Notes: generated from the sequence alone by a model not told the origin. A stretch of 64,000 bases of DNA from Mallotus nudiflorus (GCA_947683625.1 CANTUR010000283.1:17369001-17433000), one strand, 5' to 3'; shown: positions 11,113-24,010, counted from the first letter of the stretch. Numbers and translations are program-made.

Positions 11113-12965
11113 TATAGACACTCGGTTCAATCGGCCCATGATAAGGAGGTGAACTATGGATGCTCAGTTTGGTCAGCCCGCAATAGAGCTTCATAATGAG
11201 AAATGTAAAATTTGAATGCAAGAGGGAAACTCAAAATCTTCTCAAAAATGAGTCTAAAGGCTTGAAATCCATAAATCTAAGCCCAAAACCCTTACAAGAC
11301 AAACCCAAGCCACCCCGGCCCATCAGGCCCAATACAAAGCAGGCTAGAGAGGCAATGCCTCTATAGCAACAAGTAAAGAGGTGATTGCCTCATCGTATAG
11401 GCACCTGCATTAAATATAAAGGTGACCATGGCAGCCAACTTGGTGGGCCTACCTTGACTATAGCTCAATCTCTCGAATGGTAAAGAAAATTTTTGGAAAG
11501 AGAAAAAGGCTAAAAAAATACAATTATGAAATAGGGTAGTAGGGGAGTGGGCTAGGGAGGTGATAAAAAAAAGGGATAAAAAAAGAGAAAGGGCATTAGC
11601 CATTAGTAAAAAAAACAATTATAAAAAAAGAGGGTTTTCATGAGGAAGATGCTTTGAAACAAGGAGGAATGAGGTCCTAAAAAGGGGAAGCTTAAAGATT
11701 AATTCTTAAGAAAGAGGAGCTAGAAATCTTGCATTCATGTAAATATCAAAATTCATATTTATCTTTAAGGGCCAACCATTTTTTAGAAAATTTCTTATTT
11801 TGGCAATGATTCTCACTTCTTCTAAACATTAAAGCTTTGGTGTTATTGAACTCTTTACTTACTTGTTTGGTTACTTACTTTTTTTATTTATTGCCTTTGT
11901 CATGCCATGCTCCTAACCTGATTGACTAAAGTTTTGAGCATAGTTGTGATTCTTATTCATTTACATTACTTGTTGCTTGCTTGGAAACATAATTTACTGC
12001 CTTTTGAGAGTCATCTGCGACTGCTGATCAAGCGATCGTCTCTACCAAGAGGCACCGCCTCTTTGCCATAAGGCGATCGCCTCATGGAAGAGGCTATCGA
12101 CACTCTGATAGGGTCATAAGTGACTTTGTCTTATTTTTTGTAAACTGTGTAGGATTCCCATGAATGTACAAGCCTTAGCATCCTTAAGTCTATTTTGTAT
12201 AATTATCCCACTATGTTATTCAATTAAAGTTTAATATCTACCTTTTTATTGTTTTGTTTCTTTTATTTTACTAAATTGATTCATGAGCTAATCTTATGGA
12301 TTTTTGTGTAAAATCTTTATGTGTTTTTTGGAGCTAACATTTTGTCTTATTATAGGGGTTTTACCAATGATTTTTAATCATCAAGTATTTATCCCATTAA
12401 TTAGTTGTTGAGAAGTTTTATTTAATTCAAATAATTTACTTTTAGTTTATTCTTGTTTTATTTTTCGTTTATTATACTTTCATTTTAGTAAAACATTGTA
12501 ATCCCTAATTCTTTCTCCTTATTTGATTCGAATGTATGATTATAAATTATTAGTATTTACTTTATTTATAGTGGATATTGAGACCAAATACATAAAAGAA
12601 ATTAATGTGCAAATTTTAGCTTAATTATAAAATGCTACAATTGTTCGAAGGAAATTGCAATTCACGTAGTAATTAAGAAATAATTAAATAATTAAAGGTA
12701 ATAAAATACAAAACACAAATAGAGGTCAATAGCAAAATTGGGTGAGCATTCCAAAAAACCATTCCCAATTTCTAAACACGATATCTGATAACAGCTTTTG
12801 AAAACCTCTGTAAGATTGAATTGTTGTACAGTGTATTCTAGTTTTTATCTGAGTGGCAACTCTATCTCCAAGTAAGTTTTATGACTTATTTCGTATTTTC
12901 TAATAGGTTTCAAGTCTATACAGTACCGTAGTCATTAAATATTTAGACGCGTGCTAAATTCCGCA
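11113..12965 (+). repeat. Probable 3' LTR of the Tat-like element
   Basis: The 3' end (12848-12965) repeats the LTR terminal layout seen in copies A and B: GAGTGGCAACTC, then a CAGTACCGTAGTC block and TTAGACGCGTGCTAAATTCCGCA. The suggested 5' end is TATAGACACTCGG at 11113, resembling the TGTAGACACCC start of the complete LTR at 50539. The 1.85-kb length is close to the 1.98 kb of that complete copy, but the middle is too diverged to align by eye, and no target duplication was found. It holds more GAGGC palindromes (11349-11402, 12018-12105). Boundaries are tentative. Confidence 0.45.
12018..12105. repeat. GATC/GAGGC palindrome cluster inside the LTR-like region
   Basis: Contains GCGATCGTCTC, GAGGCACCGCCTC, AAGGCGATCGCCTC and GAGGCTATCG within 90 bp, the same motif family as the clusters at 6985 and 9519. 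A smaller pair (GAGGCAATGCCTC, GAGGTGATTGCCTC) lies at 11349-11387. Confidence 0.7.
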
Positions 12966-13253
12966 GCCTATTAATATTTTAAATTATTGAACAAATGCAT
13001 TTTACTATTTTTTTTTTCTTTTGGGATATAATCCGACGTCGTTTGATGAAATAAGTTCAATGATTCCAGAAATATGCTCGCTAACACCTGCACGCCAATT
13101 CGAAAGAATTAAACGCACATTTTTTTTTTTTCTTTGTTAAATGTTTGCGTGTGTTCTTCAATACTCCACCGAAAAAATAAGAAGCAGCGGCAGCTTAAAC
13201 AAAACTTAAAGCAAAGGCATCGTTGTTATACCCGAAGCGAAATAAGGAATAAA

Positions 13254-13712
13254 ATGGTTTCGGACTCCGACCTCGTGACCCGGCTTCGCCAAATCCTCCA
13301 CGACTCCGACCTCGATACTGCCACCGCCGGCAGCGTCCGCCGGAAGCTAGAGGAAGATTTCGGCGTTGATTTATCGGACAGGAAAAAGTTTATTAGAGAA
13401 CAAATCGACTGTTACCTAGAAACCCTAGATAATAACGATAAAGAAGAAGAAAATGAAAATGAAAATATAGCAGAAAATGAAAATATAGCAGAAAATGAAA
13501 TGCAAAACGAAGGAGAACACGACGAAAACGAAAACGACGCCGTTAAAGAGGAAGAGGAAGAGGAAGAGGAGGAAGAGGAGGAGGAGGAGGAGGAGAGTGG
13601 AAGGTATTTTCTTTTTCTTCTTCTTTTGCTTTTGTTTTTTTTTTTTCCGCAGTTTTTTGTGCATTCTTTTGCATGCCATCGTTGAATTTATGTCTATATA
13701 TACATAAAAATA

Positions 13713-13751
<39 letters not shown>

Positions 13752-16700
13752 TCTTTTGATAAGTCCTTGTTTGGAAATTAATTGAATTCCTGCAAAATCA
13801 TGTGGGATTTTCATTTCTTTCCAAATGAATCGTGCAAAGTCGAAGCCATTGAATTCTAGCAATTATGATACATTTCTTTTCTAAACACGAGTAATAGAAT
13901 TGACTAAATACAAACGCAATTGAATTGGATTTTTGCTTTCTTATATTTTCCAAACACTCTGTTATATATTATAATGCTGAATGTTGATTATCCTGTTTTA
14001 CCAATTAGGACAAAGAAACCAGACAAAAAGGCCAAGAAAAGAGGGGGTGGATTTGCCAAGCTATGTAGCCTCTCTCCTCAGCTGCAAAAATTTGTTGGGG
14101 TCCCTGAATTGGCCAGAACTGAGGTATCCTACGCCTCTTTGCAATGTTATTTATTCATATGCATGGAAGCCTGGAGCTTAACATAATTTCCTCTTGTATT
14201 TTAAGAAGTTTGTAATTGAATTGAATTGGATGGTTGTTTTAGGTTGTGAAGAAGCTTTGGGCCTATATCCGGGAGAATGACTTGCAGGACCCTAAGAATA
14301 GGCGAAATATAAAATGTGATGAAGCATTGCGTGATCTTTTTCGTGTAAATTCGATTAATATGTTTCAAATGAATAAAGTCCTCTCCAAGCATATTTGGCC
14401 ACTAACCCCAGAAGATGGTATTTTCTTTTTTAAATTTCCCTTTTTCTTTCAATTTTTGTCTTTCTGGGTAGGACTATTTGATGTTGGCTTTATTTTTCTT
14501 GCTTTAATTTGTAAAACCAGCAAAAATCATTTTTTGACCGGCCAAACATCAATTAATTACTTATATTACGTAGATTACTTTGTATCAGATGTCTAAGACA
14601 ATCCTTCAATTTTTTATCTATCCAGAATTAATTTACTTTCTTCCGTATTGGTTGAATTGAACCCAAAAATTTGTAAACAACCTGTCTTAACATCGCAGTT
14701 CAATCAATGAAAAGGTTTAGTTAATAAAATTAGACTTTGAAACAATAGTGCTTTCGTAAAGTAGATCATGTTTGCAATCAAACTCTTAAGATATCAACTT
14801 CTATGATCAATGATATATTAGTAGATCCAAAAATTGTTATTCTCATTCCACAGGTCTCTTACAAGAATAGGGCGTTTAAGAAAACGAAAGAAATATGTTA
14901 CTCTGTCAATTGTAACCTAAATGACTTACAAAAATGTGAACTAATTTTCCTAAAATCTAGAAAGAGGAGTTTATGATAGAATTGGAAGGCAATTAATTTC
15001 AAAAACAAATAAATGAAAAATAGGAACTCTTGATCATGAAAATGAGTGTGGTGATATGTTTTAGTAACATTGAAAGAAGAGATTTAGATTATACCATAGG
15101 ATTCCATAATGTGTATTGAATCTAGTTGATGTGAAAAGTATGCTCAATTTCTTTTAATAGATTTCATTTTAAGAGGTGTGTTTAGATTTTAGCAATCAAT
15201 TTGTTGGCATTTTGACCTTGCTTACCTCATTTATTAGATGCAGAGTCATTTCTCATGTAAACAATTGGCAAAAGCTTGGCTATTGTAATTTTACAAGGAA
15301 TATATATCTCTGGTTTAGCAGATTTCATAAAGGCTTTAGTGTAAATTCTTACAAGGGGAGTGAGATTGGTACCTTTGCAATTCTTGATAGAATGACACAA
15401 ATGCAGAGGAGCTACCTCTTGAAAAGTTACAATGTTTTTATATTTTTGTTCATCTTCATCCTTTGGATTTACTCTTAGAGTTTTGTTGATAATTTGATAT
15501 CTCTAAGGGCTGCAAAGTTTTAGTTCCAAATAGGAATACAATTATATGTTTTGGGAGTACATTTCCGCTAAAGTTATCTCATGGATATGTTTAATTTTCC
15601 TTTTTGCTTCCCTCCCTGCATATCCTTTGTTCCATTTTGAATTGATTGGGAAAATGGTGTCAACAAGATAACAAGCTAAGCAATCCAAGTAGCTGCAGAA
15701 CTATTGAAAACAGCTGTGCAAGACAATAGTGCTGATTAGGTAGTGCTTATGGTCTCAACTATGCTGTAAAGACACTCGTTACTTGCTCAACTGTGCAACA
15801 TTATTTTACAACCAATTTTTTCTCTATTCCTAGGCACTTTGAAGGAAAAAAAAAAAAAGCATTAAACACCACTAATAACTCAAAGAATTATGCCACTTTG
15901 TAATGGCTGGAAATTCAGTATTAGCTTTAAATAATTTGTTTTATCTTTTCCCTTTTCTTGAACTAGGCATATGCTAATAAATATGTTGCTTATTTGTCAT
16001 TTTGGATGGGCTGTAAATTTCCAGGAGCATAACCACACCATGCAACTAATTTAAATTTGAGTTTTTAGGAATGCATCAACTGGGTGTGCCAGTTTTATTA
16101 GGATGGATATATTAGAGGTCAAAAGTAAACTATAAATGAGAAAAGTGGAGGATACTGTGAAGGTAAGAGATTGCAAGACCTAGTATTACCAATTATGCAA
16201 TGCAATAATAGTTTTTCCTGACAATTGGAGGATTAGTTTTCACAATTGTCAATGTTAATCTTTTTGAAAATAATTTTCTTTTTCTTTACCTTTTCTATGT
16301 TTCTTTTTCCACCCTTCTTTTATTTTCTCTGTCTGCGGCACATTATCTATTATTTCATGAACACTAATCCTTTTTTGGTCAGTATTTGGACTACTTTAGG
16401 ATGTTTATATTTTCTGCTATCTTCAACTAGCACAAAAAGGCTCCCTCATTGAACTTCCGCTTTTTTTCATTTACGGTATAATATAATCTTCTTAGTTATT
16501 TATCTTTAGAGATGTTCTCCTGAACTGCTTGTTATAGGTATTTGATTGTTGTATTAACTGATGCCATTTTTTGGGTAATCAGAGAATGAGAAGCTGAAGG
16601 CAAAAGATGAAGCATGTAATGATTCTGCATTAGAGGAATCTCATGACCCAGGCAAAAAAGAGGAAGAGGAAGAGGAAGAGGAAGCAGAAGAGGTAGAGGT

Positions 16701-19700
16701 AGGGGAAAAGGAAGAGGAAGAGGTAGAGGAAAAGGGAGAGGAAAAGAAAGAGGAAGAGGAAGAGGAAGAGGTAGAGGAAAAGGAAGAGGCAGAGGAGAAG
16801 GAGGAGGAAGAAGAGGAGGAGGAGGAGAAGAATGAGGAAGAGGATAGCAAAAGAAGAAAGAAAAGAGGGTGTGTGCCTCTTGCTTATTTCATATCACTTT
16901 TATCTATGGTTTTCTGTTTTTTTTTTAGGCCACTTCTCAGCTTGGTTTCAATACGTACAAACTTGAAAGAGCAGATATATCACACGCTGACTCTTGCGTA
17001 TGGATGTTTCCCTGAGATTGACACCTTTTGATAACTTGTAGAAAATAAGAATAACACAATGGTCTTTCTGGGGTTTGCTCCGCTGTTGCTTTTATCATTA
17101 TACTTTGGCCTTTAGTTTCTTTTGTACAATTTTATTGAGCTTCTATGAAGTAGTGATGATCGCAATCTTTATATTTATTGCAACGATTAATGAAGTGAAT
17201 GGTACAAATTGTCATGATTATTGAATCAGAATTTAAAAAGAAATTGTCATTGTGGCATTACTAACTATAATATACGTATTCGTAGTCATAGTCATAGTTT
17301 TTTGGGTGCCAGCATTAAAATTTCTAAACTGAATTATCTATCTTGTCTAGCAGGGCATCTAAGGTGGATAAGGATGTTAAGAAAAGAGGAGGTTTCACAA
17401 AATTGTGTAGTCTTTCTCCACAACTTCAAGAGTTCACTGGAGAGTCTGAATTGGCCAGAACAGAGGTAGGAATGTTTCGATATTCTCTTATGTCAGCCCA
17501 ATTTTGTAGGATGATTTTTGTGATTCCTTGGAGGGTTTCTTTCATAGAACTGTTTTTCGTATTCATTATCTCCCTTAATGTTTTGCTTCTAGGTTGTGAA
17601 GAAGCTTTGGATCTATATCCGGGAGCACAATTTACAAGATCCAAAGAATAAGCGAAATATATTATGCGATGAATCACTGCGTGCTCTATTTCGCGTTGAT
17701 TCTATTAATATGTTTCAAATGAATAAAGTGCTGTCCAAGCACATATGGCCATTAGATGAGGAGGATGGTATGTGTTTAAATGACTTTTTCCTTCGGTACA
17801 TGAATGCCATACATGTGTTTTCCATGTCAAACATCTTCTCCCTCTTCTTTGTACTTGCATTAAAATACTTTATTATCATAGCTGAACTACAATTTACACA
17901 AATTTCTGTTGTTCTTTCTCTAGTTTCAGAGAAGTAAATACTTAAAACTATTATCATTGTGTTTTTACAATTGCTTTTTATCATTTTGAAAGGATGGAGA
18001 TGCCAGATTGGCAATCTGCAATTTTGTGAATTGATCTTTGATGTTGCTTGACCTAATTGATGAGAATCAAGTGGTTTTCTTTTTACATGCAATGTTGGCA
18101 ACTCTGCATGAAAATTGACGATCAAGTTACAAGTGTGTTGGATGATGGTCCTTTTAAATAACGCCAGCCTCACAAGGAGAAATTTCCTATAGACTAATGC
18201 TTGGACTTGTGACAACTGTATATTATAGGTGCATAGGGGAGTCAGTTTGTTTCGTTGCCAACTTGCCGTTTCGGAAAAATTAAGGATATAATGATTCTAG
18301 CTTAGTAATACAACGTTTCATAGTCAAGGCAGTTGTTCTCCACTTTTGGTTGGAAGATCCTCTCTTTTTGGTTGCTGCCCTAATCCATTTCTCCCTTTTT
18401 ATGACTATATGCAGTTTTAAGTTTTCTTATTGTTAGTGTGATGATGTACTTACATCATGAAACTTTTAATTAATTATTGGGGGATCAGGAATATTCCTTT
18501 ATGCTTGCTGATAGCATCCTTGATGCCTTCTTGTCTTTTTCTGAACCACTTAAGGGAATTGGAGTTTACATTATTTTGAACCTTTGACATTTTTAAAATG
18601 ATTACCATGTTGATTTCATCAATTAATATTTCTCGTTCTCTGATGTGTTGCTTTAGGACAAGTGACCTCCTAAATAGGATAGCTGGCAGGAACAGTTCAC
18701 TTATAGTGAGCTGTTGGATGTCTTCCTCTCCAGTATTTGGAGAGTGTTGATGATGATTGTGCACAAGTTTTTCCTCTTAAATCTAGTTGTATTTGGTCTA
18801 AATGCATCTGGGATTTTACATATCAAGATTGTTGCAGGCATCATTCCTCTCATTTATAGGCCTTGAATCTGTATAGCTGACTCCTGTTAATTTGTAAAAT
18901 GGGATTTTAAGGGGAATAATGGTGTTCCAATACATTGATCAGGGATGAAATTCTTCAACCGACTTCAGGAATTCAATTTTTTATTGTACTCCCTGCACTG
19001 AATGATTTTTGACACAGTAGAATATATTTTAAAGGCTATTATTTTCTTATCATAAAGTCATTTAAATTTCTCGTTTTTCTTGGAGTTTTAGTGAAAAGTT
19101 TTATATTTTTCAATTTCTTGAATAAAATGTCTCATCCTCACTCCTGATGATGTAGCTCCACACAATTCCCAACAAAAAGAAAGACAGAGAAAGCGAGGTA
19201 GAGAAGAAGGTGAGACCAGCAACTTTGGATCTAAGTTACATTGACATGCTAGAATATTAAATTTGTTTCCTGCCATCCAATCTTCATACTTGCAGATTTT
19301 GCATTGTGTTCTCATGTAAGAAAAGAGAAAACACCCTGTTATCTTTCAGTTATGACATTGTAATAATTACTGTTTAGATTCAGATGACACAAAGCAGGAG
19401 GAAAAACAACAGAAGAAAGGAGCCTCTGGTCTTCTTGCTCCCCTCCCGCTCTCAGATGCTCTTGTAAAATTTATTGGCACTGGCGAAAATGAATTATCTC
19501 GGGCTGATGTTGTAAAGAGAATGTGGAAATACATAAAACAAAATGATTTGCAGGTATGTTGTAGTTGCCTTCCTGAAAGAATCTGCTTTGTAGTACATTG
19601 TTTCTGATGTTTGCTAAAAGACTTGGCAATGGCATTCCCATGCATATTTAAAGTCAGTGTAGTGAGCCTCTGAAAAAGTGAACTTGTTGGTCGTGCAACA

Positions 19701-21295
19701 GTAATCTTTTTTGCCAACTTTAGTTTACTGACCAGTTGCACATATATAGGCTATCTTTGTATTCTGCAACAACAGTCTGGAAATAGAATTGTTATTTCAT
19801 GGACATAGCGAAATTAAGGATGTTGGATTAAAAAATAAAATGAAGGCAATACTGAAGTTAGTAGATTGTAAAACAAAGATAGCAAGGCTTCTGAGACATG
19901 GCTAATAAGTTAGTTTAATGAAGTCTAAGGCTGCAAATGATAGAAGTCATGCACAAGTTTGGGTTTTGGCTAGATCCTTATTGAAATAGTTTGGATAAAG
20001 CTAAACTGTATCCTCGTTAATCTTAGTAAATGTTTTGACTGCTTGGCAAGACACACGAAAGGGAACTTTTTTGACAATTATCAACCTGATCTTGTTCGAA
20101 GAGGCAACTAATGTCTGCGATTTGCTTCACAATGCATAAATTTGAGTTTGACTGGAGTGTTTGAATACTTGGATGTTCTGCACTGAGTGCACTCTGCCAT
20201 ATGGTTTGCTCTTGATCTTCAATTTAAAAAGTGTGATCTTCCATGACTACACGATTTATCACTTAGTTGTGGAAGACCAATTTCATTTTTAAGGATCAAG
20301 GAAACAAATGTTTTTTGTTTCAGTTTCTTTGTTCAAATTGCTCCAGCATTTGGCGTGTCTTTCTTGTGCATGTTGAAATTGGAGTGATAGATTTTATATT
20401 TTATTTTCAAGATGGAGTAAATGTCAGTCAGTTAAGCAGGTCCATTTTGTCTTGTGATAATTATTGGATTATTCAAGCTTGTTATGAAAAGGATATATTC
20501 AGTATCATATCATTTTATTTCTAATAAGTCATGCTATCTCTCATAAGTTAGAAACTGATTCAGTTTCATTCCCTATAATAATTAAAGTCAACAAGCCAAT
20601 AGCACATTCAAAGGTATTCACCTAATACTGGCAATTAGGATCCCAACTCCCCATCTCGCCTCCTCTTCCTCCTTTTCCCCCCCTTAAAAAAATTAGAAAT
20701 GAGAGAAAAAAAAAGAAAAAAAGCATTAGCTGTTGAGTTATAGAATAAGATTGGGTATGAGAAATTTTCAAAAGTACCAAAAATAAATGGTTGGATGTGG
20801 AAGAGAATGGGGAAGTTAACACGTATTAAGCATATGTTTAAAAGGCTATTTCTATTACTGAACTCTTACATCAACTTGGGGCCAGTAGGTTACTTCCATC
20901 TGCCTGATATTGTCTTCTGATTGAATGATTATTTTAGCTGCAGTGTTACATGGTTCATTGAAGCATGTTCATTTTTAATTTGCGTCAAACCACTTAGTGT
21001 ATGTTTCATGGTTTTACTCCTTTTCTCTTTGATCCTTTCTAGCATGCTAAACATAAGTGCACGACAGAGATGTATCAAATAATGAACTTTGTATTGACTT
21101 TGTAACCTTAGAATCCTGTGAAATTCAAGAACCTTTATCTTACTAAAAAATATCTGACTTTTCCTAAAGGATCCATCTGACAAGCGGAGAATCTTATGCG
21201 ATGATAAGCTGAAAGAACTATTTGAGGTTGACTCATTCAATGGCTTCTCAGTTTCAAAGCTCCTGACAGCTCATTTCATCAAGATGGAACAGTGA
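13254..21295 (+). CDS. DEK_C and triple SWIB domain protein (UAF30/BAF60b-like)
   Basis: Nuclear chromatin/transcription protein of the SWIB (BAF60b) family; relatives act in SWI/SNF-type remodelling or, as yeast UAF30, in RNA polymerase I activation. I read nine exons: 13254-13603, 14009-14123, 14243-14417, 16583-16868, 17354-17465, 17593-17767, 19156-19209, 19378-19553, 21170-21295, giving 522 residues with GT-AG introns and consistent phases. Residues 1-60 (start MVSDSDLVTRLRQIL) are a DEK_C domain. SWIB domains lie at about 127-210, 318-402 and 443-522; the first two share KLCSLSPQLQ, VVKKLW and MFQMNKVLSKHIWPL. Acidic linkers (poly-Glu at about 93-114, and about 230-300) separate them. 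The Met at 13254 is chosen because DEK_C begins there, although the frame is open upstream. Closest Arabidopsis proteins from memory are At3g19080 and At1g49520. UTRs and exact splice sites are unverified. Confidence 0.92.
13719..13748. repeat. (TA)n microsatellite in intron 1
   Basis: About 15 TA dinucleotides in the first intron of the SWIB gene, preceded by further short TATATG runs from 13695. Confidence 0.95.
16651..16868 (+). repeat. Purine tract encoding the acidic linker
   Basis: Exon 4 of the SWIB gene is almost purely A and G on the coding strand for about 215 bp, made of GAAGAG/GAGGAA hexamers with occasional GTA, GCA and GAT codons. It encodes about 70 mostly Glu/Lys residues. 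Length is likely variable between alleles by slippage. Confidence 0.9.
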
Positions 21296-23740
21296 GTTGC
21301 TTGTATGTACATAACTTCAGCCAATTGGAGGCGGCAATTTTGCTTGAGCTGTTAGTATTTTCGACATTCACTGGCAGCATGTATGCTTCTTGTTCAAGAA
21401 ATGGAAATGGTTTTTGCAAAAATCTTTAGTTTCATTCTTTACTTATAGCATCCTATATCTTCTTTGCCCAACATGGTCTAGAGGTTTTCTTTCAATTCTT
21501 TGAATGAAATTGTATCACCTTGATTTAGAGAGTAGTAGTGCGAGGTGTTTGCCTCCTAGACAGGAATTGCAAATCATGAGGACATCTCTTATGGGTTTAC
21601 AGGGCCTGTATTAAGTGTAAATATAAATTTGTCACAAGGAAAGCAAGTATGCCATGCATTTTGATGTTGCCGGGAGCCAGGTTGAGAAAATAAGATAGCT
21701 TAGTATTAGGTGAAGAAAATTTTCATACCTGACTGATCCTTTGCAACATATTTTGTTTTTCTTTCATGCAATATCTCCTCATGCCTTAATGTTGCCCTAT
21801 TGGTGAGCTTCAGCCAGCAGAGAAAAAATAGTATAATAGTGTAGAATAGGTCATAATGATCAACGTGGCATGTCTTCAAATGCGTGCAGGCACATGTTTG
21901 TGAATGTCACATTTTTCTTTGATGCTAAGATCTATTCTTCATTAAGTGATTTGAAGTGCTAGGCAGCAGTCATCACTGTGCATATGCCATCATTTTCCTG
22001 GCAAGTTTTAATTGATACATAAATCATGCACTAATTGTCTGCCGAAGCATCTAGATTTTATGCCTTCCCCTATATGGGGGTGCAAAATTCATTTTGATTT
22101 ATCATACAATGCTTCTTCTATGTGATGATCGCCACCAACCTGCATTATCTCATTTCCTGTTTCATAAGGTAGCCGACTATTGCATCTGCATATGCAGCTT
22201 AAGCATATCAGGTGCTCCTGTGGACAGAAGTAAAATGTGGTATTGTGTTATTTTAATTACCATGAAGCCTCCTGTAGTCTAGTAGCTTTTTTTTTATTAT
22301 TTATTTTTTCCAAAACACGTTTAAGTCATTGCTAACTGTGGAGAAAATGAGTGAAATCTGCATCTGGTGAGATTGGAACTTTTATCCTCTAGGTAGATTT
22401 TGATTCTATCATGCAGAAAAATGCTGTGCAAGTATCATTTGACATGATTTTAAGGCATCGAGTTCTAGGGTGGGGCTAAGAATACTTGGTAGAGAATTTT
22501 GAAGGGTTTATTTTGTGTGTGTGAAATGTGATATATGGTGTTTGTAGGAACACACGTTCATGGGTGTGTGCAGTATCAGCTTAGTTGGGCGGATTGTGAT
22601 TCCAACAACTTCTTTTTCTGAAAGATGTGCATTTTCTTTTTTTTTTTTTTTTTTTTTCTGTTATCCACCCCGTCTGTATACATGTAGAAAAGGCTGCATC
22701 TATCTCTCAGAGTTAGTGGGAGTATCAGGAATATATTTTTTGTATTTGTGGAGGACCTACAATTTCAAAAGTTGGTGTGAATGGATGGTGTAAAAAGAAA
22801 GGATTTGTCACGATATAATCTCGAAGTCACTTGCATTGTGCAGAAGTGTGAGAATTTTTTGGCTTTTTGGGTTGAATTGAAACGTTGTTGTTCACGTGAA
22901 GATATGAATACTTTTTTAAGGTCGTGTCTTGACTACTATCAATTTCAAAGTTGAATCCGAGCCCCCCCACCCCCACCCTATCTTCCTTCTTAGATATGCT
23001 ACTACTGACTTGAGATCTTATTTCATTTCAATTCCAAGAGTATTTCACTTTTCACATAGTGGAATTTTTCTTCATCCTTATCCTTCCTCAAATTTTATTT
23101 TCTTTTTTTACTAAATTTGCTGCATAATATGTTGCATTTCCCATACCCCCATCCCATACTATTATAGAGTCCAACGACAGCTGAGCATAACTTATTACTT
23201 TCATAATTCATTCTCATTTTTTTGTTTTTTTGGGTTTTATGGTTTGAAGGATTTAGGTATAGAAAAATCACGAGAGGTTACTTACACTTGGTTTGGAAGT
23301 TGATATTAGTTAATTGATGGGATAAGAAAAGAAATGAATGATAAGTTAAACAATCTGTCATGTTTGTGCTTGGAAATTTTATTTAAAAAAAAAGTTAAAA
23401 AATGATTAATACTAATATTTTAAAGATATTTCAAATGTAAATGAAAAAAATAACTTGAATTTTCTCAATTTTAATAAAAATAAAAGGTAGGATCATTATC
23501 TTTTTTTTTTTATGAAGTTAAATTTCCTGTTATTTCTTATTGTTTGTCAACTTTTTTATTTTTACTTGAACCGGAAAGGAAAGGTTAATATGTTGTAAAG
23601 ATTATTCCCTCAAACAAAAAATATCTTGAAAGGATTATACCCTTAAGTTATTCAATTTTTTGTGTAAATAATTATTATTAAATATGTAAAAATAATTTTT
23701 TCCAATAACGATAGAAGTAAATTTTTTAAAAAAAAATATG
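21296..23740. other. 3' flank of the SWIB gene, no gene seen
   Basis: The first few hundred bases presumably hold the 3' UTR; no poly(A) site could be fixed. Beyond that the sequence is AT-rich with homopolymer runs (poly-T at 22634-22657). Open frames here are short and show no recognisable domain or splice structure. Confidence 0.5.
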
Positions 23741-24010
23741 GTAGAATTGGGGATATATATGCATTAGTGTCAAAAAGGAAAGGACAAAAGTGGAAATGAG
23801 TTGAGGCCGTGGCCGATGGGAAGGGATGTGAAAAAAAAATGTGGAAAGACCAGAAAGGAGAATCTTTACTAAAACCCAAAAGGTCCCACCAATACCCATA
23901 TTCGATCTGTTAAACGCACCGCCGTCCATACGCGGCGAACCGATTCCTATTTTCACGTCCTCTCCACGCGCCCCCCACGTTTTTTTTTTTTTTCAAAAAA
24001 CAATTTCTTC
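23741..24010. other. CpG-containing island of unknown role
   Basis: Within AT-rich surroundings this stretch is clearly richer in G+C and CpG (ACGCACCGCCGTCC and ACGCGGCGAACCG near 23916-23942, CACGCGCCCCCCACG near 23967-23981). It resembles a promoter or 5' leader, but no convincing coding sequence follows on either strand. Short frames over it (23841-24080 plus, 23726-23956 minus) show no known domain. Confidence 0.4.

Noticed and set aside
13425..13862. 145-residue minus-strand frame over SWIB exon 1 and the TA repeat
   Set aside because: Low-complexity antisense of Glu/Asn codons and a microsatellite; no domain.
16641..16850. Minus-strand open frame made almost entirely of Ser
   Set aside because: It is the antisense reading of the GAA/GAG purine tract in SWIB exon 4.
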